From Rhodococcus sp. IEGM 1409 (lineage in GTDB: Bacteria; Actinomycetota; Actinomycetes; Mycobacteriales; Mycobacteriaceae): 64,000 nucleotides of DNA. The translations under genes and the position numbers were made by a program. Of this stretch, positions 44,460-54,407 are shown piece by piece. The notes under the pieces were generated by a model. That model saw only the letters and a list, made by a program, of their open reading frames with translations. It was not told where the DNA came from and searched no databases. Each line of letters starts with the position of its first letter. Within the stretch, counting starts at the first letter, position 1. Location: assembly GCF_030056735.1 (NCBI RefSeq), contig NZ_JASHKN010000002.1, positions 620,001-684,000 of the forward strand, given 5' to 3'.

Positions 44460-45884
44460 ATGACCGTTTTGACGAAGTCCGGATCGGACGCCGCATCCGG
44501 GTCGGAAGACAGTGGAGGGCGTAAGGTTTCGATCGCGATAGCGATGGTTGCTGCTTCTCTGCCGATGTTCATGGCCACCCTCGACAACCTCGTGATGACG
44601 AGCGCGCTGCCGGTGATCGAGAAGGAACTGAATGCGTCCGTCGGGCAACTCCAGTGGTTCATGAACGCGTACACGCTCTGCTTTGCCACTCTGATGCTTT
44701 CGGCGACAACACTCGGCGATCGGTGGGGGCGCCGCCGGATGTTCGTGTTCGGGATCGGGCTGTTCACGGCGGCGTCGATTGCCTCGGCGTTGTCGACGAC
44801 GCCAAGCCTGCTGATCGCGGCCCGAGCCTTTCAGGGCGCCGGCGCTGCCGCGATCATGCCGCTCTCGCTCACTCTCCTCGTGGCAGCGGTACCGGAAGCC
44901 AAGCGCGCCATGGCAATCGGCGTGTGGGGCGGCGTCTCCGGATTGGGAATCGCGATGGGTCCGGTTGTCGGTGGAGCAGTAGTCGACGGGTTCTCGTGGC
45001 AGGGCATCTTCTGGATCAACGTGCCGGTTGCGATCGTCGCTGTTCCTCTCGCGTTGTACGCGCTGCGTGAATCGACCGGTCGCACACAGCCTCTCGATCT
45101 TCCCGGTGTCGCGCTCGCCGGGCTCGGCGTGTTTCTGGCGGTATGGGGAATCGTTCATGGCAACGACGAGGGCTGGGGATCCTTCGGCGTGGTGGCGTCG
45201 CTGGTGGGTTCCGCAGTTGCCTTGGCACTGTTCGTTCTTCGTGAGATGAAGACGTCGCATCCGGTGATGCCCCTACGTCTGTTCCGCTCCCGTAGCTTCT
45301 CTATGGCGAACGTCATCGGCTTGACCTTCTCGATCGGTATTTTCGGAGCGGTGTTCCTGCTGTCGCAGTACCTCCAGATCGTGATGGGCTACAGCCCGTT
45401 CCAAGCAGGCCTGCGGACGCTTCCGTGGACGGCAGCACCGATGATCTTCGCGCCTCTCGCCGGTTTTCTGGCGCCGAAGGTCGGGCTCCGCTCGCTCTTG
45501 CTGACCGGATTGTTGCTCCAGGCCGGAGCACTGTTCTGGTTGGCCGCGTTGATCGGTCCGGACGTGACGTACGGGTCGCTGGTTCCGGCGCTGCTGATGG
45601 CCGGCATCGGTATGGGCTTGACCTTCGCGCCGAGTTCGACCGCTGTACTCGTCGACATGGACGAACCCGATCACGGAACGGCCAGTTCGACGAATTCCAC
45701 GCTTCGTGAGATCGGTGTTGCTCTGGGAATCGCGGTCCTCACCGCAGTCTTCCTCGCCGCTGGTGGCGCGCTCACTCCGCTGGGCTACGGCGATGCACTC
45801 ACACCCGCTCTGCGCGTCGGCGGTTGCTTCGTGTTGGTCGCGGTAGTCGCGGCGTGGTTCGTGCCCTCGCATAACAAGGCCTGA
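44460..45884 (+). CDS. MFS multidrug transporter, DHA2 (EmrB/QacA) family
   Basis: A 474-residue protein with about 14 helices: FMATLDNLVMTSALPVIEKELNASVGQLQWFMNAYTLCFATLMLSATTLGDRWGRRRMF (motif A variant), and later GAAAIMPLSLTLL. It is probably an efflux pump for hydrophobic or cationic compounds, controlled by the divergent TetR gene. Confidence 0.94.
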   Translation: MTVLTKSGSDAASGSEDSGGRKVSIAIAMVAASLPMFMATLDNLVMTSALPVIEKELNASVGQLQWFMNAYTLCFATLMLSATTLGDRWGRRRMFVFGIGLFTAASIASALSTTPSLLIAARAFQGAGAAAIMPLSLTLLVAAVPEAKRAMAIGVWGGVSGLGIAMGPVVGGAVVDGFSWQGIFWINVPVAIVAVPLALYALRESTGRTQPLDLPGVALAGLGVFLAVWGIVHGNDEGWGSFGVVASLVGSAVALALFVLREMKTSHPVMPLRLFRSRSFSMANVIGLTFSIGIFGAVFLLSQYLQIVMGYSPFQAGLRTLPWTAAPMIFAPLAGFLAPKVGLRSLLLTGLLLQAGALFWLAALIGPDVTYGSLVPALLMAGIGMGLTFAPSSTAVLVDMDEPDHGTASSTNSTLREIGVALGIAVLTAVFLAAGGALTPLGYGDALTPALRVGGCFVLVAVVAAWFVPSHNKA

Positions 45885-45886
45885 AC

Positions 45887-45938
45887 AACTGCTGTGCGCC
45901 TTTATCAACCCCCGGCGGTTAATAGGCGCACAGCAGTT
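45887..45938. terminator. Bidirectional terminator hairpin
   Basis: A stem AACTGCTGTGCGCCT (45887-45901) pairs with its complement at 45924-45938, with A/T-rich inner bases and a loop of about 20 nt. It sits between convergent genes and touches the stop codon of the minus-strand ferritin-like gene. Confidence 0.7.
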
Positions 45939-46392
45939 ACGTAGTCGGGTCCCCCGGAAACGCTGAGGTGGCCGGAGCAGTTCCCAGTGCGGACCGCCAT
46001 CCGGCGCCACGGATTGCCGCATCGGTGAGGCCGTCGATTCCGAACGTGCGGAGTTGGTCGGTGTCGACCTGTTCGACAAATGCCCGGTAGGTCACGGCTG
46101 TGTCGGATTCGATCTGTGCAGCCAGTTGCGCCGCGGTCACAGCATCCGTCACCGTGAACGGAATCTCGTAGGCCGCCGCGGCTGTCGGCGGAGTCTCGCC
46201 GGCTTCGGTCGAGAGTGCAACGAGAGCATCGCGTCGAGCGCGGTGCGCAGCTGTATGCGTGGCAACTTCATTGACGCGGGCAGGGTTCGAAAATGCGGCG
46301 ACTACTCCGTAGGCGAAGATCGCGGCATTCTCGGATTCGATGGCGGTCAGCAAGGCAGAGCTCTCGGATCGACGGGTGTGCGAAGTGATCAC
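45937..46392 (-). CDS. DUF4439-type ferritin-like protein
   Basis: A 151-residue helical protein from the GTG at 46392, overlapping the preceding stop (GTGA). It has repeated helix segments such as ALLTAIESENAAIFAYGVVAAFSNPARVNEVATHTAAHRARRDALVAL and VTAAQLAAQIESDTAVTYRAFVEQ, matching the ferritin-like DUF4439 family. Acidic metal ligands may be present, but metal binding was not shown. It is coupled to the Tat lipoprotein, as expected for the Rv2843-Rv2844-like pair. Confidence 0.8.
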   Translation of the reverse strand: MITSHTRRSESSALLTAIESENAAIFAYGVVAAFSNPARVNEVATHTAAHRARRDALVALSTEAGETPPTAAAAYEIPFTVTDAVTAAQLAAQIESDTAVTYRAFVEQVDTDQLRTFGIDGLTDAAIRGAGWRSALGTAPATSAFPGDPTT

Positions 46393-46877
46393 GGAAGCAA
46401 CACCGTGACCTGGGTTGAACACGACGCGCTGATCGAGCCGAGCAAGCCTGCGCGATAGCCGGACATCGTCCGCGCCAGGTCTGCGGCACTGCGCGCCGAA
46501 TCGGCCAGCGAGGTACTCAACGTGTCGACGGCCGTAGGAGCGTTCGCGGCCGAGGTTGACGGGGGCGCAGTGGTCGTAGCGGCGCCGCCCGCTGCACGCA
46601 CGATCTCGGCGTCGAGTTCGAGTGCATGCGCTGTTCGTTCGGCGCTGATCGTCGTGAGTGAGGCCGACTTGTCCGGTGCAAGAGCGATTGCGGCGGTTGC
46701 GGCTGCCGCGTCGGAACGGGCTCGCTCGGCCTGGGCCGTCAGCTGGTCGACTTCAGCAGCCGCCTCCGCTGTGCCGTTGTCGGTGCAGGCGGACAAGGTG
46801 AAGGTTGCAGCGCCCAACGCTGCTGCGGTTCCCGTCATCTTGATCGCACTCCGCCGGGAGAGTGGGGTAGTGGTCAT
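46389..46877 (-). CDS. Tat-exported lipoprotein, partner of the ferritin-like gene
   Basis: A 162-residue protein from the ATG at 46877. Its N-terminus MTTTPLSRRSAIKMTGTAAALGAATFTLSAC has a twin-arginine motif (SRRSAIK) followed by a lipobox-like LSAC near residue 31. The mature region is an Ala-rich coiled or helical segment with few other features. It is the first gene of a two-gene unit with the ferritin-like protein. Confidence 0.78.
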   Translation of the reverse strand: MTTTPLSRRSAIKMTGTAAALGAATFTLSACTDNGTAEAAAEVDQLTAQAERARSDAAAATAAIALAPDKSASLTTISAERTAHALELDAEIVRAAGGAATTTAPPSTSAANAPTAVDTLSTSLADSARSAADLARTMSGYRAGLLGSISASCSTQVTVLLP

Positions 46878-47109
46878 GGGCGTCAGCACCAGTCCATCGT
46901 GCCAGGTGGTCGGCCGATCGTTCGAATCCGCGGGTCGTGTTCAACTGTGACGTGCGTCGGGCACTCTGGTCACGGAGACGCGCAATGAGCGGTACTCTTG
47001 GATGCTTGCGGCATGTGGCACCTGGTGTCTTTTCATGCTCGCAGCTGCCCACGTCGACAGTCGACACAAGTCGGACAATCGACGACAACTGAAATGAGGA
47101 GTTCGCGAG

Positions 47110-47718
47110 ATGCCGGTGCCATCCAGGGAGAGGGTGATCGAGCTGATCTCCGAACTCGTGCACGCCCAGGGTTACGACGTCGAAGACGTTGTCGTGACCA
47201 ATGCGGGCAAGCACAGCGCGGTGCGCATCATGGTCGACAGCGATGCCGGGATCGAACTCGATGCCGCCGCAGAGATCAGCAGACTCGTTTCAGAACTCTT
47301 CGACAGTCTCGAGGAAATCGGTGAAACGCCGTACACCCTCGAGGTGACCTCGCCGGGAATCGATCGTCCGCTGACGCTCGAGCGTCACTGGCGTCGAGCC
47401 CGGGGACGTAAAGCGCGCATCGATCTGGCCGGCGAGACCGTGGTGGGCCGTATCGGAACGGTGAACGACGATTCGGTTGCGGTTGTCATCGGTGGGCGCG
47501 GCGGACTGACCGTGCGAGAGATTTCCCTGGCCGACGTACAGAAAGCAGTCGTTCAGGTGGAGTTCTCGAAGCCCAGTGAGGCGGAGTTGGAACTCGCGGG
47601 CGGCATCCCGGAAGGGCGCGCAGTCCCGTCGGATGCGATTGATGTCGGTGTCGACAGCACTGAAGACGACGAAGCAGAATTAGAAGACGTAGAAAACGAA
47701 GAAGGGTTCGACAAGTGA
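47110..47718 (+). CDS. rimP: Ribosome maturation factor RimP
   Basis: A 202-residue protein. The N-terminal domain has [57 protein letters not shown]; the [21 protein letters not shown] motif reads [15 protein letters not shown]. RimP assists 30S subunit maturation. It has an acidic C-terminal tail ([14 protein letters not shown]) that is longer than in E. coli. The stop overlaps nusA as GTGA. Confidence 0.95.
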   Translation: MPVPSRERVIELISELVHAQGYDVEDVVVTNAGKHSAVRIMVDSDAGIELDAAAEISRLVSELFDSLEEIGETPYTLEVTSPGIDRPLTLERHWRRARGRKARIDLAGETVVGRIGTVNDDSVAVVIGGRGGLTVREISLADVQKAVVQVEFSKPSEAELELAGGIPEGRAVPSDAIDVGVDSTEDDEAELEDVENEEGFDK

Positions 47719-48746
47719 ATATCGACATTGCAGCGTTGCGAGCGATCGAAGCCGAAAAGGGTGTCTCGATCGAAACTGTGATCGCCACGATCCAGACCGC
47801 GCTGCTGACGGCGTACCGCCACACCGAGGGGCACAAGCAGAACGCTCGGATCGACGTCAACATCAAGACCGGTTCCGTGCGAGTGATGGCGCACGACACG
47901 GATGCAGACGGCAACATGATCGGCGAGGAGTGGGACGACACTCCTGAAGGATTCGGCCGGATTGCGGCGACAACCGCACGCCAGGTCATCCTGCAGCGCC
48001 TGCGCGACGCCGAGCACGAGCGCAGTTTCGGGGAGTTCTCCACCCATGAGGGCGAGATCGTCGGCGGTGTCATTCAGCGCGACACGCGAGCGAACTCTCG
48101 TGGAATGGTCGTCGTTCGCATCGGCAGCGAATCCAATGGCGCCGAAGGATTGTTGCCGCCGGCAGAACAGGTTCCGGGCGAGAATTACGAGCACGGTGAG
48201 CGCATCAAGTGCTATGTCGTCGGAGTTGCTCGCGGCGCTCGCGGCCCGCAGATCACCCTGTCGCGGACCCATCCGAACCTGGTACGTAAATTGTTCGCCC
48301 TCGAGGTTCCGGAGATCGCGGACGGCAGCGTCGAGATCATCAACGTCGCGCGTGAAGCGGGACACCGTTCCAAGATCGCCGTAGCTTCACGCGTGCAGGG
48401 ACTCAATGCGAAGGGCGCTTGCATCGGCCCGATGGGTCAGCGCGTCCGCAACGTCATGAGTGAACTCGCGGGGGAGAAGATCGACATCATCGACTTCGAC
48501 GAAGATCCGGCGACCTTTGTCGGCAACGCACTTTCCCCGTCGAAAGTGGTCTCCGTCACTGTCGTCGATCCCGAAGCTCGTGCGGCCCGTGTCATCGTGC
48601 CCGATTTCCAGCTTTCGCTGGCCATCGGAAAGGAGGGCCAAAATGCCCGCCTGGCTGCGCGGTTGACGGGTTGGCGTATCGACATTCGTAGCGATGCGGC
48701 ACCCGCTGGAGATGCGTCCGAGCGGCCCGCCACCTCCAACGGATAA
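47715..48746 (+). CDS. nusA: Transcription termination/antitermination factor NusA
   Basis: A 343-residue protein from GTG 47715 ([36 protein letters not shown]). N-terminal RNAP-binding domain, S1 domain ([24 protein letters not shown]), and two KH domains ([15 protein letters not shown].., [42 protein letters not shown]). It lacks the C-terminal acidic repeats of E. coli NusA, normal in actinobacteria. Confidence 0.97.
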   Translation: MNIDIAALRAIEAEKGVSIETVIATIQTALLTAYRHTEGHKQNARIDVNIKTGSVRVMAHDTDADGNMIGEEWDDTPEGFGRIAATTARQVILQRLRDAEHERSFGEFSTHEGEIVGGVIQRDTRANSRGMVVVRIGSESNGAEGLLPPAEQVPGENYEHGERIKCYVVGVARGARGPQITLSRTHPNLVRKLFALEVPEIADGSVEIINVAREAGHRSKIAVASRVQGLNAKGACIGPMGQRVRNVMSELAGEKIDIIDFDEDPATFVGNALSPSKVVSVTVVDPEARAARVIVPDFQLSLAIGKEGQNARLAARLTGWRIDIRSDAAPAGDASERPATSNG

Positions 48747-48790
48747 CGGTGGAATGCAGTGATCGAGACGGTTCGGCGGTAGAGTGGACA

Positions 48791-49141
48791 ATGGTTCGAC
48801 GTGAGTCCTCGGATTCTGCGCGCGTGAAACCCGGTTCGCCGGTCAGAACGTGTGTGGGGTGCAGGGAACAAGGGTCGGCTGTCGATCTGTTGAGGGTCGT
48901 GGTTGGTGAGCAGGGGCCGGAGGGTTCCCCGCTGATCCCCGACGTATCGCGAAGACTCCCCGGTCGAGGTGCATGGCTGCACCTGGATCCGAGTTGTCTG
49001 AGCCTGGCAGAGCGGCGCCGAGCATTCAGCAGAGCACTGCGAGTGTCCGGGAATCTGGACACGTCCGCTGTCGACCATCTGGTCGACGCAGTTCACACAA
49101 AAGCAGTACCTCTCGAGAAGAACAGGCACAAGCACTCATGA
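48791..49141 (+). CDS. ylxR: YlxR-family RNA-binding protein (DUF448)
   Basis: A 116-residue protein from ATG 48791. The signature RTCVGCREQGSAVDLLRVVV and PGRGAWLHLDPSCLSLAERRRAFSRALRV matches YlxR, found between nusA and infB in many bacteria. YlxR has been reported as a nucleoid/RNA-associated regulator in Bacillus and may modulate RNase P; not known here. Confidence 0.93.
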   Translation: MVRRESSDSARVKPGSPVRTCVGCREQGSAVDLLRVVVGEQGPEGSPLIPDVSRRLPGRGAWLHLDPSCLSLAERRRAFSRALRVSGNLDTSAVDHLVDAVHTKAVPLEKNRHKHS

Positions 49142-49249
49142 GCACACCGTGAAGCACCAACGATGAACGTCCATCGGCGATAACCCGAGGTCGTGTGGGA
49201 CCCACATCTGTGGGATGCCTCCTGCTCGACCTCATCAGTGAGGAGAGCA

Positions 49250-52207
49250 GTGGCAGGCAAGGCCCGCGTGCACGAGTTGGCTAAAGAACTCGGTGTCACC
49301 AGCAAGGAACTACTCGCAACGCTCAAAGAGCAAGGCGAGTTCGTGAAGTCTGCGTCATCCACAGTGGAGGCGCCCGTCGCCCGTCGTCTGCGGGAGTCAT
49401 TCCCGTCGGCAGGCGGCGCAGAAACCAAGACCGAGACCGGCGCATCCGCTCCGGCCCGCCCCGCGGCAAAGCCCGGTGCACCGTCGCCGTCAGCTGCAAA
49501 GCCCGGCGCCCCGCGTCCCGGCCCCAAGCCGGCCGCACCCGCACCGGCCGCACCCGCACCGGCCGCTCCCGCAGCACCGACACCGGCAGTCCCCGCGGCT
49601 CCCGCAGCCGCTGCTCCGGCAGCACCGTCTGCGCCGGTCCCCACCCCGACGTTCAACGCTCCGAAGCCAGCACAGCCGGCACGCCCGGCTCCGGCTGCTC
49701 CCGCAGCGTCGGCACCGGCAGCCCCTGCGGCTCCGGCCGCACCGTCCACCGGCGCAAAGCCCGGTGGACCGCGTCCGGGACCGAAGGCACCTCGCGTCGG
49801 TAACAACCCGTACTCCTCGGCTCCCGCCGAGCGTCCGGCACCTCGTCCGGCTCCCGGCGCACCGCGTCCGGGTGCAGGCCAGGGCGGTTCTCGTCCGGCT
49901 CCGGGTCAGGGCGGTTCTCGTCCGGCTCCCGGCCAGGGTGGACCTCGTCCGGCTCCGGGTCAGGGCGGTCCTCGTCCGGCTCCCGGCCAGGGTGGACCTC
50001 GTCCGCCCGCAGGTCAGGGCGGACCCCGTCCCAGCCCCGGCTCCATGCCTCCTCGCCCGAACCCGGGTGCAATGCCTGCTCGTTCCGCTCGTCCCGCGCC
50101 CGGTGGCGGCGGACGTCCGGGTCGTCCCGGTGGCGCTCCCGGTGGTCGTCCGGGTGGCGGCGGCGGTGGATACCGCGGCGGCGGCGCTCCCGGCGCCGGT
50201 GCCGGTGCAGGTGCTCCCGGTGGAGCAGCTCCGGCCGGTGGATTCCGCGGTCGTCCCGGCGGCGGTGGCCGTCCCGGTCAGCGCGGCGCAGCGGCAGGTG
50301 CATTCGGTCGTCCCGGTGGAGCAGTTCGCCGTGGACGTAAGTCGAAGCGGGCGAAGCGCGCTGAGTACGAAAGCATGCAGGCTCCCGCAGTCGGCGGCGT
50401 CAGGCTGCCACGCGGCAACGGTGAGACCATCCGTCTCGCTCGCGGCGCATCGCTGTCGGACTTCGCGGACAAGATCGATGCGAACCCCGCAGCACTCGTG
50501 CAGGCGTTGTTCAACCTCGGTGAGATGGTCACGGCAACTCAGTCGGTCAACGACGAGACGCTGGAGCTGCTCGGCGGCGAAATGAACTACGTTGTGCAGG
50601 TCGTCAGCCCGGAGGACGAGGATCGCGAGCTGCTCGACAGCTTCGACCTCACCTACGGCGAGGACGCCGGCGGAGAAGAGGACCTCGAGTCCCGTCCGCC
50701 TGTGGTCACCGTCATGGGCCACGTCGACCACGGTAAGACCCGTCTGCTCGACGTGATCCGTAAGGCGAATGTCCGTGAGGGCGAAGCCGGCGGCATCACG
50801 CAGCACATCGGTGCCTACCAGGTGCTGACCGAGCTCGAGGGCAACGAGCGTCTCGTGACGTTCATCGACACCCCGGGTCACGAGGCCTTCACGGCCATGC
50901 GTGCTCGTGGTGCCAAGGCCACCGACCTCGCGATCCTTGTTGTCGCAGCCGACGACGGCGTCATGCCGCAGACGGTGGAAGCGATCAACCACGCCCAGGC
51001 GGCCGACGTGCCGATCGTGGTCGCGGTGAACAAGATCGACAAGGAAGGCGCGAACCCGGACAAGATCCGGCAGCAGCTCACCGAGTACGGACTGGTGGCC
51101 GAGGAATATGGCGGAGACACCATGTTCGTCGACATCTCGGCGAAGCAGGGCCTCAACATCGACGCACTGCTCGAAGCAGTGCTGTTGACGGCCGACGCTT
51201 CCCTGGATCTGCGCGCCAACCCGGACATGGACGCTCAGGGTGTTGCCATCGAGGCGCACCTCGACCGTGGCCGCGGCCCCGTCGCTACCGTGCTCATCCA
51301 GCGCGGAACGCTGCGGGTCGGCGACTCGATCGTTGCCGGCGATGCTTACGGCCGCGTCCGCCGCATGGTGGACGAGCACGGTCAGGACGTCCACGAGGCA
51401 CTGCCTTCACGTCCGGTCCAGGTCATCGGCTTCACGTCGGTCCCCGGTGCAGGCGACAACCTGCTCGTGGTCGACGAGGACCGTATCGCTCGCCAGATCG
51501 CAGACCGTCGCAACGCACGTAAGCGCAACGCGCTTGCAGCGAAGAGTCGTAAGCGCATCAGCCTCGACGATCTCGATGCAGCTTTGAAGGAACATTCACA
51601 GCTGAACTTGATCCTCAAGGGTGACAACTCGGGAACCGTGGAGGCCCTCGAAGAGGCTCTCCTCGGAATTCCGATCGACGACGAGGTGCAGTTGCGCGTC
51701 ATCGACCGCGGTGTCGGTGGCATCACGGAGACCAACGTCAACCTGGCTGCTGCGTCCAACGCGATCATCATCGGCTTCAACGTCCGCGCCGAAGGCAAGG
51801 CAACGGAGCTGGCGAACCGCGAGGGCGTCGACATTCGCTACTACTCGGTGATCTACCAGGCCATCGACGAGGTCGAGAAGGCACTCAAGGGTCTGCTCAA
51901 GCCGGTGTACGAAGAGGTCGAGCTGGGCAAGGCAGAGATTCGCGCCATGTTCCGTTCGTCCAAGATCGGCAACATTGCCGGTTGCTTGGTCACGTCGGGC
52001 AGCATCCGTCGCAACGCCAAGGCACGTCTCATCCGCGACAGCAAGGTCGTCGCCGAGACGGTCACCATCTCCTCGCTCAAGCGGGAGAAGGAAGACGCTA
52101 CCGAGGTTCGCGAAGGCTACGAATGTGGTTTGACCGTCACCTATTCCGATATCAAGATCGGTGACGTTCTCGAGTGCTACGAGCTTCGCGAGAAGCCGCG
52201 CGACTGA
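49250..52207 (+). CDS. infB: Translation initiation factor IF-2
   Basis: A 985-residue protein from GTG 49250 with AGGAG 5 nt upstream. Residues 1-55 are the IF2 N-terminal domain ([31 protein letters not shown]). A very long Ala/Pro/Gly/Arg-rich linker covers about 60-385. The G domain has G1 GHVDHGKT (about 488), [20 protein letters not shown] and NKID, then the C-terminal domains. IF-2 brings fMet-tRNA to the 30S subunit with GTP. The linker contains tandem repeats. Confidence 0.98.
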   Translation: MAGKARVHELAKELGVTSKELLATLKEQGEFVKSASSTVEAPVARRLRESFPSAGGAETKTETGASAPARPAAKPGAPSPSAAKPGAPRPGPKPAAPAPAAPAPAAPAAPTPAVPAAPAAAAPAAPSAPVPTPTFNAPKPAQPARPAPAAPAASAPAAPAAPAAPSTGAKPGGPRPGPKAPRVGNNPYSSAPAERPAPRPAPGAPRPGAGQGGSRPAPGQGGSRPAPGQGGPRPAPGQGGPRPAPGQGGPRPPAGQGGPRPSPGSMPPRPNPGAMPARSARPAPGGGGRPGRPGGAPGGRPGGGGGGYRGGGAPGAGAGAGAPGGAAPAGGFRGRPGGGGRPGQRGAAAGAFGRPGGAVRRGRKSKRAKRAEYESMQAPAVGGVRLPRGNGETIRLARGASLSDFADKIDANPAALVQALFNLGEMVTATQSVNDETLELLGGEMNYVVQVVSPEDEDRELLDSFDLTYGEDAGGEEDLESRPPVVTVMGHVDHGKTRLLDVIRKANVREGEAGGITQHIGAYQVLTELEGNERLVTFIDTPGHEAFTAMRARGAKATDLAILVVAADDGVMPQTVEAINHAQAADVPIVVAVNKIDKEGANPDKIRQQLTEYGLVAEEYGGDTMFVDISAKQGLNIDALLEAVLLTADASLDLRANPDMDAQGVAIEAHLDRGRGPVATVLIQRGTLRVGDSIVAGDAYGRVRRMVDEHGQDVHEALPSRPVQVIGFTSVPGAGDNLLVVDEDRIARQIADRRNARKRNALAAKSRKRISLDDLDAALKEHSQLNLILKGDNSGTVEALEEALLGIPIDDEVQLRVIDRGVGGITETNVNLAAASNAIIIGFNVRAEGKATELANREGVDIRYYSVIYQAIDEVEKALKGLLKPVYEEVELGKAEIRAMFRSSKIGNIAGCLVTSGSIRRNAKARLIRDSKVVAETVTISSLKREKEDATEVREGYECGLTVTYSDIKIGDVLECYELREKPRD
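49879..50036 (+). repeat. Tandem repeats of GQGG(P/S)RPAP in the IF-2 linker
   Basis: Six near-identical 27-nt units encode [18 protein letters not shown] variants, corresponding to about residues 210-262. Third-position differences between copies show they are related but diverging. A minisatellite of this kind may change length between strains without breaking the frame. Confidence 0.85.
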
Positions 52208-52255
52208 TTATGTCGACACGGGCGTTGGGGCGGACGCACGTGAGTACTAGCTGAC

Positions 52256-52299
52256 ATGGACTCTCCCGGACTTGAACATACAAGTCCGGGAGAGTCCAT
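52256..52299. repeat. 19-bp perfect inverted repeat between infB and ylxP
   Basis: Arms 52256-52274 and 52281-52299 are perfectly complementary with a 6-nt loop (aacata). No run of T follows on either strand (TCGGCTCTGTC after it), so it is not a canonical intrinsic terminator. It lies 49 bp after infB and 22 bp before ylxP. Confidence 0.85.
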
Positions 52300-52320
52300 T
52301 CGGCTCTGTCTAGGGGGAAA

Positions 52321-52611
52321 ATGTTTGTAGGGGCACTGGAGTTCGACATTCTTTTCGGGGATGTCCACTCACTCAAGGAAAAGCGTTCGATGCTGTCGCC
52401 GATCCTGACGGAACTCCGTCGATTCGGCGTGAGTGCAGCGGAGGCGGGGGAGCAAGGACGCCTGCGTCGTGCGCTCGTGGGAGTCGGTGTGGTCAGCCCG
52501 TCCGTCGATCACCTGCATGATGTTCTCGATCATTGTGAACGGGCAGTGGCCGAGCGTCCCGAGATTCAGTTGCTGGCAGTGCGAAGGCGAATCTTCGGCC
52601 CGGAAGACTGA
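52321..52611 (+). CDS. YlxP-like DUF503 protein
   Basis: A 96-residue protein with GGGGGAAA just upstream. The DUF503 signature VGALEFDILFGDVHSLKEKRSMLSPILTELRRFGVSAAEAGEQGRLRRALVGVGVVSPSVDHLHDVLDHCERAVAERPEI is clear. YlxP homologues often lie by infB/rbfA and have been linked to ribosome assembly; the role is not settled. Its last 46 bp overlap the convergent frameshifted gene. Confidence 0.93.
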   Translation: MFVGALEFDILFGDVHSLKEKRSMLSPILTELRRFGVSAAEAGEQGRLRRALVGVGVVSPSVDHLHDVLDHCERAVAERPEIQLLAVRRRIFGPED

Positions 52612-53244
52612 GCGTCACCGATCGGTGTCAGTGAGCCACGCTTCCAGACGGCGTACCGAATCGAGTTCGTCGGCAAAGGATTCGGCGTCTCCGGGACCAG
52701 TGTGACGGCGTCCACCGCGTCGCGCATTTTTCGCGCAATCTCAGCTTCGCCCGGCGCAATGGCGATCTCGGCGCGAGCGGTCAGCGCTTTCACCAGATCC
52801 ACCGCACCCGCGTCGCAGAATCGACGTAGGCCGATGTCCAAAACCTGAGCGGCAGTGGGATCGTCGTTTTTGAATTCCCGAAGAATACGGGCGTTGTCGA
52901 CGACTCTGGCCAAGCCTTTCAACGACTTCGATCCGCCGTATTCGAGGTCCTCGGGTTCGTCACGCTGAATGAAGATGATGTTGTTGCCCGAGGGATCGAC
53001 GACGGTGAACCGACTGTGGCCGGGCCGGGATCGCGCGATTCGCGGAGCGCCCTTGGCAAGGACCTTCCAGTAGTGCGATTCGACACCGCGCCACCGGAAC
53101 ACGAGATACAAAGTAGGGACGCGTCATCTCGTAGGTGACCTGAAATCCGGGTGCCTGCAGGAACTCGAGCGTTCCTGGCACGTCCGAGCACGGGAGAAGG
53201 GGGACGGTGGTCTCGGTCGCGGCTACGGAATCGATTTCGGTCAC
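52566..53244 (-). pseudogene. Glyoxalase/VOC-like gene split by a single-base frameshift
   Basis: The N-terminal part starts at GTG 53244 (VTEIDSVAATETTVPLLPCSDVPGTLEFLQAPGFQVTYEMTRPY). The matching C-terminal part lies in another frame from about 53115 to 52566 (LYLVFRWRGVESHYWKVLAKGAPRIAR...SRFTVVDPSGNNIIFIQRDEPEDLEYGG). Together they form a VOC/glyoxalase-bleomycin-resistance domain followed by a helical tail. Removing one T from the short TTT run near 53117 would restore a continuous frame. It could be a real mutation, a sequencing error or programmed slippage. Confidence 0.75.
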
Positions 53245-53248
53245 TACT

Positions 53249-53728
53249 TCATGCCACTACGAAGCGCACGGTAGACGCGCCCGGGTCGATCAAGGTGGAT
53301 GTGAGCGATTCGCTGGTCAGATTGAGGCCCGCGTTGCCCGACCCGATGTCAATGGAGATCTGGCGGCTCGACTCAGCCCGCAGCGAACCGGATCCGTCAG
53401 AGGTGTGCGTCAAGTCGATTGCTCTGGTTCCACCGGTGCGAGTGTCGCGATTCGAATAATTGACGTAGGCGGTGATCGAACACGGGCTGTCGAAAAAGGA
53501 AGTCCAGGAGACTGAAATGACTGCAATGCCTGGACGGTCGTGCGGGGTTTGGACGTAGCCCGTGAGTTGTCCGCTGCACGGAAGGGTGTTGTTCTTTCCC
53601 AGCGAATATGTCAGTGGAAGCGGTGTGAACTCGCTGTGGTCGGCCGACGCGATTGTCGGCGAGCAAAGTAGTGCAGTCGCAACGAGCCCTCCGGAAATGA
53701 TCGATGCGGTGATTCTTGATCGCGTCAT
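53249..53728 (-). CDS. Secreted hypothetical protein
   Basis: A 159-residue protein from the ATG at 53728 (MTRSRITASIISGGLVATALLCSPTIASADHSEF...). It has a classic signal peptide with cleavage after ASA near residue 29. The mature region is Ser/Thr/Asn-rich with two Cys residues (LPCSGQ and SPCSIT), perhaps one disulfide, and looks all-beta. The family was not recognised. It lies 5 nt before the frameshifted glyoxalase gene. Confidence 0.7.
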   Translation of the reverse strand: MTRSRITASIISGGLVATALLCSPTIASADHSEFTPLPLTYSLGKNNTLPCSGQLTGYVQTPHDRPGIAVISVSWTSFFDSPCSITAYVNYSNRDTRTGGTRAIDLTHTSDGSGSLRAESSRQISIDIGSGNAGLNLTSESLTSTLIDPGASTVRFVVA

Positions 53729-53915
53729 CGACCGGACGTTACCAACAAAGGGGCGATCGGTCTTTGCTCTCGGCGCGGTAGGCGCGGGTGGGTGGTGATT
53801 TGGTTGCCGGGTAGCCGATGGACGAGACTGTTGTCGGTAATAATTCTTGTTAACCAGAACTTTGATCGATCGAGTCACCTCGATTCGAGTGGCCAGGTAG
53901 AGGAGACTGACAGTC

Positions 53916-54395
53916 ATGGTAGATCCAGCCCGGGCACGCAAGTTGGCAAAGCGTATCGGAACCATCGTCGCGACGGCGATCGATCACGAGATCAAGGATC
54001 CGCGACTCGCATTTGTGACCATCACGGACACCAAGGTCACCAACGATCTGCACGACGCGACCGTGTACTACACGGTCATGGGTGAGAAGGTCGATTCCGC
54101 GCCTGATGTAGAAGCCGCAGCTGCAGGTCTCGAGAAGGCCAAGGGTGTTCTGCGCTCGAAGGTCGGTGCCGGAACCGGAGTCCGCTTCACACCGACTCTG
54201 ACGTTTGTCGCCGATACCGTTCCCGACACCGCACGTCATATGGAAGAACTGCTGGCCCGTGCCAAGGCCGCCGACGACGAGGTCGCCAAGGCGCGTGAGA
54301 ACGCTCAGCCCGCCGGAGATGCAGATCCGTACAAGGAGCCGCGAGTGGCTGCAGACGAAGACGAGGCGTCGCCAGATGTTCGTGAAGCCGACTGA
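53916..54395 (+). CDS. rbfA: Ribosome-binding factor RbfA
   Basis: A 159-residue protein with a KH-like fold: [51 protein letters not shown] and [26 protein letters not shown]. The acidic C-terminal tail (about residues 125-159) is common in actinobacteria. It helps 30S maturation at the 16S 5' end. It lies 12 nt before the DHH phosphoesterase gene. Confidence 0.96.
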   Translation: MVDPARARKLAKRIGTIVATAIDHEIKDPRLAFVTITDTKVTNDLHDATVYYTVMGEKVDSAPDVEAAAAGLEKAKGVLRSKVGAGTGVRFTPTLTFVADTVPDTARHMEELLARAKAADDEVAKARENAQPAGDADPYKEPRVAADEDEASPDVREAD

Positions 54396-54407
54396 CGCGC
54401 ACCGAGA

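Noticed and set aside
49490-51394. 634-codon minus-strand open frame opposite infB
   Set aside because: It is made of Arg/Thr/Gly runs opposite the IF-2 repeats and has no promoter or domain support.
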